From contig JAQBSZ010000032.1 in NCBI GenBank assembly GCA_027623555.1, positions 1 through 46,339 of the forward strand: a DNA stretch of 46,339 nucleotides, in the 5' to 3' direction. The stretch comes from Pseudomonadota bacterium. Its GTDB lineage: Bacteria > Pseudomonadota > Gammaproteobacteria > Pseudomonadales > Pseudohongiellaceae. Shown one piece after another: positions 1-10,100 of this stretch (positions are counted from its first letter, which is position 1; each line of letters begins with the position of its first letter). Under the pieces are notes generated by a model. The model had not been told where the DNA came from and ran no database searches. It was given only the letters and a program-made list of their open reading frames with translations. The position numbers and the translations under genes were made by a program.

Positions 1-815
1 TTGAAGCACGCGCAGCGGAGCATGAAAGTGCACCGACCGTTGCGGGTACGACGGCAGATGTGCACTATGACTACAGTCAATTCGGACTCACCCTAAGCCA
101 GTCCACGCTTGCGACTAGCCTGCGAACCTCGCTCATCTTCGACCCCCCGGACGGAAGAATTCCTGCCATGACAGCCGAAGGCCAACGCATCGTAGCGCAG
201 CGTGAAGCGGAAGCCCTATTGAAAGGGGGTCGCTTTGCCTCAGCCGAAACCAATGAACTGGACGACCGTTGCATCGCCATGGGAGGATCCGGCCCGCCAA
301 TGATGGATGCGGGCTACAACAGTAACTACCAGATTGTTCAGAATCGGGATTACGTCATGATCCTGACTGAAATGATCCATGATGTACGGATCATTCCGTT
401 GGACGGTCGCGAGCAAGCTGATGACAAGATTCGTCAGTGGATGGGCACATCACGCGCTCATTGGGAGAGCGATACCCTGGTGATCGAAACCACGAACTTC
501 AATGGCAAGAAGCCCTTCCCTTTTCAGCCCGACGCGGAAATAAGACCGACTTACTATGGATCCACTGAGAACATGCGTGTGATCGAACGGTTTACCCGAG
601 TCGACGATGAAACGATTGTTTATCAATTCACTGTTGATGATAAAACAATGTGGACCCGCCCCTGGTCCGCCGAACTTCAAATGAAAAAGACTGTCGGTCC
701 GCTCTTCGAACACGCCTGTCATGAAGGAAATTACGGTCTGACAAACACCCTGGTTGGAGCGCGCCTCGAAGAACAAGAGGCGGCGGAAGCAGCGGCGGCG
801 CAAAAAACAAACTAA
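1..815 (+). CDS. Secreted CHEGNY-family protein of unknown function, 5' end cut by window edge
   Basis: The reading frame is open from base 3, so the gene begins upstream of the window. The first visible codons (EARAAEHESAP) match residue 95 onward of the protein at 38243-39307, so about 75-95 N-terminal residues including a signal peptide are missing. Visible motifs shared with the three other copies in this window are RTSLIFDPPDGRIP, a DRC..GSGPPMM segment, ILTEMIHD.RIIPLDGR, WMGTSRAHWE, ERFTR and the C-terminal ACHEGNYGL. The copy at 38.2 kb is very similar in protein and DNA, which points to a recent duplication. I do not recognise a named domain or catalytic site. The stop lies 13 bases before the DUF6152 gene, so the two are probably co-transcribed. 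The function is unknown; a periplasmic location is inferred from the paralogues' signal peptides. Confidence 0.85.
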   Translation, partial: EARAAEHESAPTVAGTTADVHYDYSQFGLTLSQSTLATSLRTSLIFDPPDGRIPAMTAEGQRIVAQREAEALLKGGRFASAETNELDDRCIAMGGSGPPMMDAGYNSNYQIVQNRDYVMILTEMIHDVRIIPLDGREQADDKIRQWMGTSRAHWESDTLVIETTNFNGKKPFPFQPDAEIRPTYYGSTENMRVIERFTRVDDETIVYQFTVDDKTMWTRPWSAELQMKKTVGPLFEHACHEGNYGLTNTLVGARLEEQEAAEAAAAQKTN

Positions 816-828
816 TGAGGTCTTTCAA

Positions 829-1239
829 ATGCAAACCCGGATAACTCTTTCGATCACAGGCATCGCATTCGCTCTCTGGGCCGTTCCTGTGTTGGCCCAT
901 CACGCTTTTTCAGCAGAATTTGACATTGATAAACCATTAACTCTCGTAGGTACACTTGCCCGCTGGGAAATGATCAACCCGCACTCGTGGTTCCACGTTG
1001 ACGTGGAAGGTCCTGATGGCGAGGTCGTCCGCTGGCAGTTCGAGGGTGGCACCCCGAATACGCTGATACGTAATGGCGTGACAATAAATAGTGTGCCGAT
1101 AGGAACCGTGCTTACCATCCATGGCTATCAAGCCAAAGACGGGACAACTAAAGCGGTAGGCAGGGATTTTGTACTTAGTGACGGGAGTCGGTTGTTTCTC
1201 GGCGGTTCGGCAGCGAACGTCGGAGCCAACGGACAATAA
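829..1239 (+). CDS. DUF6152 family secreted protein
   Basis: A 136-residue protein with a signal peptide (hydrophobic stretch ending ...AVPVLA, residues 1-20) followed by HHAFSAEFD. The mature part has the family pattern TLVGTLARWEMINPHSWFHV, then W.FEGGTPNTLIRNG and a C-terminal GYQAKDG...GRDFVLSDGSRLF. This matches my recollection of DUF6152, a small all-beta periplasmic domain of unknown role often found beside secreted oxidoreductases. The ATG at 829 is chosen because GAGG lies 8 bases upstream (817-820) and the signal peptide begins there; an in-frame start at 754 would overlap the upstream gene. It sits 13 bases after the CHEGNY-family gene, so the two probably form one operon. A REP-type hairpin pair follows the stop. 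The function is unknown. Confidence 0.85.
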   Translation: MQTRITLSITGIAFALWAVPVLAHHAFSAEFDIDKPLTLVGTLARWEMINPHSWFHVDVEGPDGEVVRWQFEGGTPNTLIRNGVTINSVPIGTVLTIHGYQAKDGTTKAVGRDFVLSDGSRLFLGGSAANVGANGQ

Positions 1240-1270
1240 AAAACGACGATCAGACTGATTTTTTTGCAAG

Positions 1271-1361
1271 AATCAAAGGGGTCAGAGTACTTTGATTCCC
1301 ACTGAGCCCTTTGATTAGTCTTGTGATATCGCATGATCAAAGTACTCTGACCCCTTTGATC
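1271..1361. repeat. REP-type inverted pair (BIME-like) between convergent genes
   Basis: Two 27-base copies of the same hairpin unit lie in inverted orientation, at 1271-1297 and 1335-1361. Each unit is an 8-bp stem (AATCAAAG / CTTTGATT) around the loop GGGTCAGAGTA; the second copy has one changed base at each outer end. The same unit bounds the RAYT transposase element at 32337-33184 and the miniature at 34760-34844, so this pair is probably a product of that transposase. The 37-base spacer does not resemble the ends of the RAYT gene. The pair lies between two converging genes, where it could also act as a bidirectional terminator. Confidence 0.85.
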
Positions 1362-1372
1362 CTTTATGGCTA

Positions 1373-3439
1373 TCAGTGAGCTTTTCCACCCTCGCCTCGC
1401 GCAGCTGGCAATGCCATCGCGGTTAGCTTGCCGCCTGTCTGTAATATTAGGTACTGGTGCCCATCGTATACCCAGGAACTTATGCCGTAGAAGCTTCTTG
1501 CTGGAGCTTCTATCTCACCAATAGTGTCTCCAGTAGTTTTATCGATAGCGTAGAGTATTGGTGTACCGTCACTTGCCTGACCTGAGTAGATCAACATAGT
1601 TTTAGTTGCGAGCATTGGTACCAAAACACCCGCACCAGTATTACCAATATCAACCCCTTCAAGAGCAGGGTTGTTCTTAATTCGATCTGGAGTTTCGCCT
1701 GTAGGAATCATCCACACATGCTCACCACTATTCATATCAATAGCAGTAATGCGGCTATAGGGTGGCTTCCAGATTGGAAGCCCTGAAGCCAGTCTAGGTG
1801 GTCTGGCTTGAGGACCTCTAAGGGCACCATTGGCATAACGGGCAATAGTAGTACCGGTCAAGCTCGGGAACAGAAGCTCAGATTCTTCGCCAGCAACCAA
1901 GCGCAATGTAAAACAGCGTGTTGTGGAAGAAACGTAGAGCATACCAGTAGCAGGATCGGCTACTGGCGGTGCATCGATATTTGCACCACCCCCACCACCC
2001 GGACAATTCATCGCAGCATATTTACCCATTGGATTATCAGCATGAATTGGCGGAGTAAACAATGGACCCATTACGTAATCTTCCATCACTTCCAGGGCCT
2101 CCGCTCGCAGGGCAGGCGTGAAATCAATCAAATCGTCTTCAGTAATACCCTGCATGTCAAATGCCGCAGGCTTGGTTACATGAGGCTGCGTAGGAGACAG
2201 AACTTCGCCGGGAACAATCGAAGGAGGAACCGGACGGTCAACAATCGGCCACAATGGTTCGCCTGTCACTCGGTTAAAGGCATACACCCAAGCTTGCTTG
2301 GATACCTGCATCACTGCTGGCACCACGCCGCGTCCAGGCATATTCAAATCCAGAAGTACCGGAGCAGTTGGATTATCGTAGTTCCAGATTTCATGTTTCA
2401 CCATCTGAAAGTGCCATGCACGTTCACCAGTTTCCACATCCAGCGCAATCAAAGATGCACCGTAAAGGTTATCACCCGGACGGAAGCCACCGTAGTAATC
2501 CAAAGTGGCGCTATTAGTTGGAATATAGACCAGGTTGTTTACCGGGTCGGCCGAAAGTGGCGCCCAGGAAGATACGTCGCCGGTCCATTGCCAGGCATCG
2601 TTCTCCCAGGTTTCATGGCCATACTCCCCCGGCTTGGGAATTACGTTGAACCTCCACTTAAACGCACCAGTTCGAGCATCGTAGGCAAGAATGTCGCCAG
2701 GTACATTTTCAATACGTTTTTGATGGTAGCCGTGCTCGGCAGAGTTACCAACGATAACGGTGTCATTAACTACGATAGGCGGGGAAGATGATGTGATATA
2801 GCCAATTTCCAATGGAATACCATCATAAGGATCATAAGGATGACCAAGGTCAGCAAGCAAATCCACGACACCAGTTTTGGGAAAGCCATTTATTGGAACA
2901 GGGCGACCAAATCCTTCTAGAGGAACTCCGGTTTGTACATCAAGAGCTGTAAGAAAAAATGCAGGAGAAATAATGTAGATGACTCCACGGCCATCAACTT
3001 CTCCAAAGCCGACTCCTTTGCCATACTCGGATCGCATGGAGTTTTTGGAACGGCCAGTATCAGGCTCACGATATGTCCAAAGTGTTTCACCGGTCTTCGG
3101 ATCGATGGCGATAACATAACGCTTGTCACCGGCAACCGTAATTAGTTTGCCGTCGATAAGAGATGGCGTTGATCGGCCATTACTGCTGATTGAGTTGAAG
3201 CTGGCCCCGTCCCATTCCCAGACGACTTCAAGATCGGCGAAATTGTCTGCAGTAATCTCATCGGCTGGAGTAAAACGAGTATGGGCATAGTCACCACCCA
3301 GTGTGTACCACTCGTCTGGTTCTGTATTGAATAGTGGAATATCCTGCGCGACTGCAAGGCCTGAACAGGTCAGCAGAATTGCAGCCAATAAGACCGAAAC
3401 CATTTTCCCTGCAATTTTATTTGTATTTGGAGTTTGCAC
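1373..3439 (-). CDS. PQQ-binding beta-propeller dehydrogenase, secreted
   Basis: A 688-residue protein with a signal peptide (about residues 1-32, ending GLAVAQ) and repeated quinoprotein blades, for example AIDPKTGETLW, ALDVETGERAWHF and AIDMNSGEHVW. The ending GISSWVYDGHQYLILQTGGK is typical of membrane-associated or soluble PQQ glucose/quinate/alcohol dehydrogenase-like proteins. The probable catalytic-Asp region is HEIWNYDNPTAP. There is no CxxCH, so it carries no heme of its own and must pass electrons to a separate cytochrome or quinone. The start is GTG with GAGGAAA upstream. It is a tandem paralogue of the next gene upstream on the same strand (3604-5541). The substrate cannot be told from sequence; alcohols or sugars are possible. 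Confidence 0.87.
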   Translation of the reverse strand: MQTPNTNKIAGKMVSVLLAAILLTCSGLAVAQDIPLFNTEPDEWYTLGGDYAHTRFTPADEITADNFADLEVVWEWDGASFNSISSNGRSTPSLIDGKLITVAGDKRYVIAIDPKTGETLWTYREPDTGRSKNSMRSEYGKGVGFGEVDGRGVIYIISPAFFLTALDVQTGVPLEGFGRPVPINGFPKTGVVDLLADLGHPYDPYDGIPLEIGYITSSSPPIVVNDTVIVGNSAEHGYHQKRIENVPGDILAYDARTGAFKWRFNVIPKPGEYGHETWENDAWQWTGDVSSWAPLSADPVNNLVYIPTNSATLDYYGGFRPGDNLYGASLIALDVETGERAWHFQMVKHEIWNYDNPTAPVLLDLNMPGRGVVPAVMQVSKQAWVYAFNRVTGEPLWPIVDRPVPPSIVPGEVLSPTQPHVTKPAAFDMQGITEDDLIDFTPALRAEALEVMEDYVMGPLFTPPIHADNPMGKYAAMNCPGGGGGANIDAPPVADPATGMLYVSSTTRCFTLRLVAGEESELLFPSLTGTTIARYANGALRGPQARPPRLASGLPIWKPPYSRITAIDMNSGEHVWMIPTGETPDRIKNNPALEGVDIGNTGAGVLVPMLATKTMLIYSGQASDGTPILYAIDKTTGDTIGEIEAPARSFYGISSWVYDGHQYLILQTGGKLTAMALPAARGEGGKAH

Positions 3440-3603
3440 AATTTCCTCAATTAATGCTTCTGAAAAAGCGATATAAAGAGGCCACGATTTAAGTAAACCG
3501 GATAAAAGGATAAAACGAGTTTCGCGGCCCTAAAACTAACTTCGGCGAATAGTTAACACCCCTTACACGGCGCTACTAACTATCGCATAACTCCCGGTAT
3601 TAT

Positions 3604-5541
3604 CTACGGCAGCGCGTAAGCCACCAGCTCGGCGGGCTTGCTCCCGCCACCGACGAACATAGCCAGGTATTGCTTGCCGTCGTGTTCGTAAGTGAATGGC
3701 AGTCCTGTTTGATTATCCGGCAATTCCCATTCAGCAATGATCTCGCCCGTTTGTTTGTCGTGGGCTCGAAACATCGGACCTGCACCTATGACACCGGTTC
3801 TCTCACCGGCGAACAGCAGTGCTTTAGTCACTAAGATACCTGATCGTGTCGCTACGCCAGTGCGCGGAAGCTCGACGCCTTCCAACAGCGGATGATTGGT
3901 TATGAAATCCGGTGTATCGGCATTAGCAATCATCCAGAGATGGTCACCGGAATTCATATCGATCGCTGTAATACGACCATAAGGTGGCTTGACGATATCG
4001 AGCCCCTGGACTCGTGGTACGCGTATACCAAGACTCTGACTAAAATCTATGTCTGAATCCGGATTATTTTCCAATGACAGCATCTTCAATTGTGTCCTTG
4101 AAGGTACGTAGAGAATTCCGGTCTCCGGATCAAGGGCAGAGCTCTCCCAGTTGGCGCCACCTTCGGAAGAAGGCAAATTAAGTAGACCTCGCGTTCCATC
4201 AGGTGCATTCGCCAGGGATGGAGGTGTAAAAAACTGCGGGCTTAATCGAAAGTCTTTGACAGCTTCCAGCGCCAACGCATGAAGTTCCGGTGTCCAATCG
4301 ATCAAGTCAGCTTCGCTGAAGCCTTGTCGATCGAAAGGCGCTGGATGAGTCGGAAAGGGTTGAGTAGGAGAGTACCATTCGCCTGGCACATCTCCCGCAG
4401 GAACAGGGCGTTCTACAATAGGCCAGATGGGCTCGCCAGTTAGTCTGTCGAAGGCATAGACCCAGGCTTGTTTAGTCACCGACATCACTACTTTGCGGCC
4501 GTTGGGCAAATCAACAAGTATCGGGGCAGAGGGTACATCCCAGTCCCAGACGTCATGGTGGATAAACTGAAAGTGCCATTGGCGCTCACCAGTTTGGACA
4601 TCCAGTGCAACTATTCCGCTGGAAAACAGATTGGCACCGTGCCGGTCGCCGCCATAGTAGTCGCCGGTGGGATCTTCTATCCCCAGATAGACATGACCCA
4701 GTTCAGGGTCGCCGGAGATGGGCGCCCAGACACCGGAATTGCCGGTAATATCGTTGCCTGTGAGCCAGGACTCAAACCCGACTTCTCCCCGTTCCGGAAT
4801 GGTATGAAAGGTCCAAAGATGCTCGCCGGTGCGTGCATCATAGCCGCGTATATCGCCCTTGGTGTTGAACTTAGACCGTGGCCGCCCACCTGTCCTGTGT
4901 GCTGCCCCGACAATAATGACGTCATTCATAACCAGGGGTGGATTGGAAATGCCGATATCGGGGTATGGATATCTGGGATCATCGGCATTTCTGAGGCCAA
5001 CAAATAAATCTACAATACCGTTATCGCCAAAGCTCGGGTCCGGAATACCGGTTTTAGCATCCAGTGAAACAAGTTGGTAACCAGGGGTAACGTCGATAAC
5101 TCGCGCCGTATCACCATCGCGCCAGAAGGCTACTCCGCGGCCGGCCCCCTTGCGCGGGGCTTCATCGAATCGATCACCTTCCTGTGGTCTCCACAGCCAT
5201 AGTACTTGACCGCTCGTGGCGTCCAGTGCCACGACGTTTCGAGTGCTGGCTACATTCGCGTATAAAACCCCGTCAATTTCAATCGGCGTTGACGGGTTGT
5301 TGAAATCGAGAATGGGCCCAAAATGCGCCGAGGAAAAACGCCAGGCTATCTCAACTTCTCCAACGTTGTCTGCGTTTATCTGGTCCAGCGGCGAGTAGCG
5401 CTGAGCCGCGCTACCACCATGGATATTCGGCCAGTCCCCCTGGTCCACGCTGGTACCGCTCTGGCTCAGTGCCAATGGCGCACAGACAAGTGCACCCATG
5501 GCTAAAATGAATGGTGTAATCAGGCGTTTTGTTATTATCAT
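3604..5541 (-). CDS. PQQ-binding beta-propeller dehydrogenase, secreted
   Basis: A 645-residue quinoprotein with a signal peptide (MIITKRLITPFILAMGALVC..., cleavage near ALSQ). The blades carry repeated AxDxxTGxxLW-type motifs such as ALDATSGQVLWLW, ALDVQTGERQWHF and AIDMNSGDHLW. The likely active-site segment HHDVWDWDVPSAPI contains the Asp expected of PQQ dehydrogenases. It has no CxxCH. Organisation and several whole segments (FDRQGF...DLIDWTPEL, then KPPYGRITAIDMNSG) match the neighbouring paralogue at 1373-3439, so the two arose by duplication. The start is ATG with an AAGAGAG stretch upstream. It lies downstream of the DUF1501/PSD1 pair on the same strand. The substrate is unknown. Confidence 0.87.
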   Translation of the reverse strand: MIITKRLITPFILAMGALVCAPLALSQSGTSVDQGDWPNIHGGSAAQRYSPLDQINADNVGEVEIAWRFSSAHFGPILDFNNPSTPIEIDGVLYANVASTRNVVALDATSGQVLWLWRPQEGDRFDEAPRKGAGRGVAFWRDGDTARVIDVTPGYQLVSLDAKTGIPDPSFGDNGIVDLFVGLRNADDPRYPYPDIGISNPPLVMNDVIIVGAAHRTGGRPRSKFNTKGDIRGYDARTGEHLWTFHTIPERGEVGFESWLTGNDITGNSGVWAPISGDPELGHVYLGIEDPTGDYYGGDRHGANLFSSGIVALDVQTGERQWHFQFIHHDVWDWDVPSAPILVDLPNGRKVVMSVTKQAWVYAFDRLTGEPIWPIVERPVPAGDVPGEWYSPTQPFPTHPAPFDRQGFSEADLIDWTPELHALALEAVKDFRLSPQFFTPPSLANAPDGTRGLLNLPSSEGGANWESSALDPETGILYVPSRTQLKMLSLENNPDSDIDFSQSLGIRVPRVQGLDIVKPPYGRITAIDMNSGDHLWMIANADTPDFITNHPLLEGVELPRTGVATRSGILVTKALLFAGERTGVIGAGPMFRAHDKQTGEIIAEWELPDNQTGLPFTYEHDGKQYLAMFVGGGSKPAELVAYALP

Positions 5542-5637
5542 TTAAGACTCTCTTGATTCCACTTGATAGTGTTCTAAGGCTAAGTATCTCCTGAGAATAA
5601 GACGCACGACTCGGACCTGATCGATCCCCGTCTTGGC

Positions 5638-7095
5638 TCAGGCCAAAATGCCCGGTATGATATTCCCACCGATATCCGTCAGGCGGAAGTTGCGGCCCTG
5701 AAACGGGGTTGTCAACTTCATGTGGTCGATGCCCATCAGGTGCAGCATCGTGGCGTGCAGGTCATGGATGTGCACTGGGTCTTTGACGATGTTGTAGGCG
5801 AAGTCATCGGTCTCGCCGTAGGTAGTGCCCGCTTTGATGCCGCCACCCGCCATCCAGACTGTGAAAGCATGGGGATGGTGATCACGCCCGAAGGTCTCCG
5901 GGGTGATCTTGCCCTGGGAAAATACAGTGCGTCCGAACTCACCACCCCACAAGACCAGCGTATCGTCCAGCATCCCACGTTCCTTCAGATCCTGGATCAA
6001 CGCCGCTTGCGGCTGGTCAACGTCCTTGGACTGAACCTCGATGCCCTCCGGGAGTTTTAGGTGGTGGTCCCACCCCCGGTGGAAGATCTCGATAAAGCGT
6101 ACATCGCGTTCCGCCAGTCGCCGGGCGAGTAGACAGTTGGCCGCGAATGTACCGGGCGTTCTAGAATCGGGCCCGTACCGCTCGAAGGTGCTGTCCGGTT
6201 CATCCGACATGTCGGTCAGCTCAGGCACTGAGGCCTGCATGCGAGCGGCCAATTCATACTGGCTGATACGGGCGCTAGTCTCCGCGTCGCCGAACGCCTC
6301 GAAATCCTGCCGATTGATCGTTCCCAGAACATCCAGAAAGCGCCGCCGGGTGCTGACGTCAACGCCAGGAGGATTCGATAGATACAGAACCGGATCTCCC
6401 GTGGAGAGAAACTTGATGCCCTGATACTCGCTGGGTAGAAACCCGTTGCCCCACAGCCGGTTGGGCACATCGTTGCCACTACGGTTCGTGACCATGGAGA
6501 CATAGGCCGGCAGGTCGCTATTCATGCTCCCGAGCCCGTAAGAGGCCCAGGCGCCGATGCTGGGCCGGCCCGCCAGCTGGTGGCCCGTCTGGAAGAAGGT
6601 GATGGCAGGGTCGTGATTGATCTGGTCGCCGTGTAGCGACTTGATGAAGCAGATGTCGTCGGCCACCTTGGCGGTATGCGGCATCAGCTCGCTGAGCCAC
6701 GCCCCTGACTCGCCATGCTGCGCGAACTTGTACCGGGACGGAACGATGGGGAAACCTTCTTGCGAAGCCGTCATGTTGGAAATCCGACCGTCGCCCCTGA
6801 CTGACGGCGGCAGATCGGTCCCGGCAAGGTCCACGAGGTTCGGTTTGTAGTCAAACAGCTCATGCTGCGACGGCCCGCCCACCATGAATAGATGGATGAC
6901 TCGTTTGGCCTTGGGCGTGAAATGCGGCAATCCAGGGAGCCCACCGATCGATTCCTGACCGGTAGCTGGCGACTGGGCCAGGAGATGGCCATTGAACTGT
7001 GTCGCCAGGGCGGTGGCACCGAGCCCGGCGCCCGAGCGCTGGAGAAACTTGCGCCGGGATAGTCGTTTCTGAAGGTCAGAGTCTGGCTTCATCAT
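5638..7095 (-). CDS. DUF1501 domain protein with Tat signal
   Basis: A 485-residue protein that begins with a twin-arginine signal (LSRRKFLQRSGAGLGATALA), so it is exported folded. The body matches DUF1501, a sulfatase/alkaline-phosphatase-fold family: VIHLFMVGGPSQHELFDYKP near the N terminus, FIKSLHGDQINHDPA, LVLWGGEFGRTVFSQG, GRDHHPHAFTVWMAGGGIKAG and a C-terminal DLHATMLHLMGIDH. The biochemical role of DUF1501 is not established. In Planctomycetes and relatives it is normally paired with a PSD1/DUF1549-DUF1553 protein, as here: the partner ends 11 bases upstream, and the shared junction carries GGAATAGATGA repeated in tandem. GC content looks higher than in flanking genes, as in its partner, consistent with transfer as a unit. 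Confidence 0.9.
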   Translation of the reverse strand: MMKPDSDLQKRLSRRKFLQRSGAGLGATALATQFNGHLLAQSPATGQESIGGLPGLPHFTPKAKRVIHLFMVGGPSQHELFDYKPNLVDLAGTDLPPSVRGDGRISNMTASQEGFPIVPSRYKFAQHGESGAWLSELMPHTAKVADDICFIKSLHGDQINHDPAITFFQTGHQLAGRPSIGAWASYGLGSMNSDLPAYVSMVTNRSGNDVPNRLWGNGFLPSEYQGIKFLSTGDPVLYLSNPPGVDVSTRRRFLDVLGTINRQDFEAFGDAETSARISQYELAARMQASVPELTDMSDEPDSTFERYGPDSRTPGTFAANCLLARRLAERDVRFIEIFHRGWDHHLKLPEGIEVQSKDVDQPQAALIQDLKERGMLDDTLVLWGGEFGRTVFSQGKITPETFGRDHHPHAFTVWMAGGGIKAGTTYGETDDFAYNIVKDPVHIHDLHATMLHLMGIDHMKLTTPFQGRNFRLTDIGGNIIPGILA

Positions 7096-7106
7096 CTATT
7101 CCTCAT

Positions 7107-10100
7107 CTATTCCTTGTTGATGGTTCTGTCGAGGTTCAGGATCACGTTTGCCATCATTGTGTAGGAGGCCAACTCTGTAATATCCAAGGTCTCGTCGCGC
7201 GGGCTTTCCCCCATGCTGACGAGATCCAGAGCCGCCTGGCGGTCGGCCCGGTAGTGGTCCAGGTTCTGGTGGAAGTTATCTACCAGAGCCGCTTCCGCTT
7301 CGGGTTGGGGTGGCTGCGATGTGGCCAGGCGGTAGGCGTAAGAGAGCCGCTGTTCCAGCGTCGAGCCCCCTTCGGTCATCATGCGTTGCGCCAGCCCGCG
7401 CGCCGCCTCGACATAAGTGACATCGTTCATCAAGGTCAGGGCTTGCAGGGGCGTATTGGTTCGTTCCGCGCGCACGTTTGTCACCTCGCGTGTCGAATGA
7501 TCAAACGTCAGCATCTCAGGTGGCCCCAGCGTTCGCCTCCAGTATGTGTAAAGGCTGCGGCGGTACAGGTCGTCTCCTTCAGACTGCGGGTAGCTCTCGC
7601 CAGCCTGGGCCCACAGGCCCTCCGGCTGATACGGATAGACCGGAGGCCCTCCGACCCTGTCGACAAGCAGCCCGCCGAGTGAGAGCGCCTGATCTCGGAT
7701 CATCTGTGCCGGCAGCCGGACCCGTGGTCCACGAGCCAGCAGGCGATTCTCGGGGTCTTGCTCTTGCAGTGCCGGTGAGGCCACCGACAATTGTCGGTAG
7801 GTGGCGCTCGTCACGATCAACCGCTGCATCGCTTTGACGTCCCAACCGGAATCGATGAAGGTCATCGCCAGCCAATCCAGCAGTTCAGGATGGCTCGGGA
7901 ACTCCCCTTGCGTCCCGAAGTTCTCGGTGGATTTGACCAGGCCAGCCCCGAAATATATCTGCCAGAAGCGGTTCACGGTGACCCGGGAGGTCAGCGGATG
8001 TTCGGGGTCGACAAGCCAGCGGGCAAACGCCAGGCGATTGTTCTCTTGATTCACAGGAAGAGGAGGCAACGCCGCCGGTACGCCGGGGCTCACCGGCTCG
8101 CCGTGAGCGTCGTACGCCCCGCGTAACAGATCAAAGGTTTGGCGCCGCGGCTCCATCTCATCCATCACCATGACGGTCGGGAAGCTGTCCCAGAGTCCTG
8201 CGCGCTGGCGCTCAAGGTCGGTGACCTGACGGAAGGCCGCCTGGATTGGTTGAGCGGCGTACTGGTCGAGAAAGGCGAGCCGCAGTTTTTCGGATTGCCC
8301 GGCAGTACGATTGGCCGCCGTGAACCTCGCAATCTCACTCAGCGATTCTTCGGTCGCCACGACAGCCGCTTGGACAGGGGTCAAGGCAGACATGTAGATT
8401 CTGACGTCGTCGATCTGGCCTTGAAAACGAGGTCTCGAGCCCGCGATCTGAACGGCACCGCTGGCTCCAATGCGCAGCGGCTCACCCACCCGCATATCGT
8501 TATTGATCCCGTCAAGCAAGGTCGTGAGCGCTTGCGGCTGGCCGTTGACATAGATCTGGAATCCGGCTGGTACTCTGTTACCGTCATAGGTCACAAGCAC
8601 GTGCTGCCATTCGTCGAGCGGCAGCGCATCCCGGGTTTCCACACGCAACCCGTCTTCCAGGAAGCGATAGGACAGGTTGACCTGAACCTTCCCGTCCTCG
8701 AGGTACAGCCCCCATCCTTGTTCACCGTCGTCGCCGATCCGCGCTCGCGACACAATCACGCCGTCAGCCGCCGTAGGATTGATCCAGGCGGACATTGTCC
8801 ACGGGTCGTCGTAGTTGAAATTCGCGATGTCACCGGCGTCAATGAAACGCTGGCCGTCGAAGCTGAACGCCTCTCCGAGCGGACCGCCCACAAAGTGCGG
8901 TTGGCCGTCTTTTAACGTGACTTGCACCGGGAAGGTGACGGCCTCAGATTCATTGGTTCTGACGTAAGTTGGTTGTTGCACGTTGGACACGACTCGGTGA
9001 ATTAGCGGCTCACCGGTAAAGACACCCGCGATGTCGCCGTCGAGCGGGTAATGGGCCAGAAGTTTGTCGCGCAAGATCCAGTCGACTGACCCGGCTTCAA
9101 GTAGCGAGTCTTCCCACTGCTTCTGCGCATCGGTCGCTTCAGTATCGAGGTTCGCGAACGCTTGCCGCGCTGCGCTGATCTCGACATCGAGCTCGGCCAA
9201 CTCGGCGAACTGTTCAGTGGTCGGGGCCGTGACCACGGGTGGCGAATTACCATACTTGAACGCTTTACCGCGCTCAGAAATGTTGTTGAAGTACCCGTTC
9301 ATCTGGTAAAACTCACGCCGCGTAATAGGGTCGAACTTGTGGTCGTGGCACCGCGCGCAACCGAGGGTCAAGCCCAGCCACACTGTGCCTGTCGTCGCAA
9401 CGCGATCGACTGCATTCTCCACCAGGAACTCCGCTTTGATGATGCCGCCTTCGGCGTTCTGGGCATGGTTCCGGTTGAAGCCGGTGGCGATTCGTTGGTC
9501 GAGCGTGGCATCCGGAAGCAGGTCGCCGGCGATCTGCTCGATGGTGAACCGATCGAACGGCATATTGTCGTTGTAGGCGCCGACCACCCAGTCGCGCCAC
9601 CGCCACATCGACCGCTCGGAGTCCCCAAGATATCCGCTGGAATCAGCATAGCGGGCGCCGTCCAACCACTCCGCAGCCATCCGTTCACCGTATCTCGATG
9701 ATTGCAACAGCCGATCGACGTGGTTCTCGTAGGCGTCGGGCGAATCGTCACTGAGGACCGCGGTAATCTGGGCCGGTGTCGGTGGTAACCCGGTCAGATC
9801 GAGCGTGACGCGGCGAATCAACGTAGGGAGATCGGCCTCGGGAGAGGGCGACATGCCCGCCCGGTCGAGTCGGGAAAGGACGAAGTTGTCGATCGAGTTG
9901 TGTAGCCATTCGCTGTCATTGACGGTTGGCGGCGCTGAGCGTTTCGGCGCAATGAACGACCAGTGCAACTGCCACTCGGCGCCTTGATCGATCCACAGAC
10001 GCAGCGTCTCCACCTCGGCATCGGTTAGCGCGGCGTCGTTGTCTATATCCGGTATCACGCCACCCCCCGAAGCCCACTCCCAGGGCATCCGGATCCCGGG

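Noticed and set aside
1808..2791. Long plus-strand open frame opposite the first PQQ dehydrogenase gene
   Set aside because: It is rich in His, Cys, Arg and Trp with no domain pattern, and lies wholly antisense to a clear quinoprotein gene.
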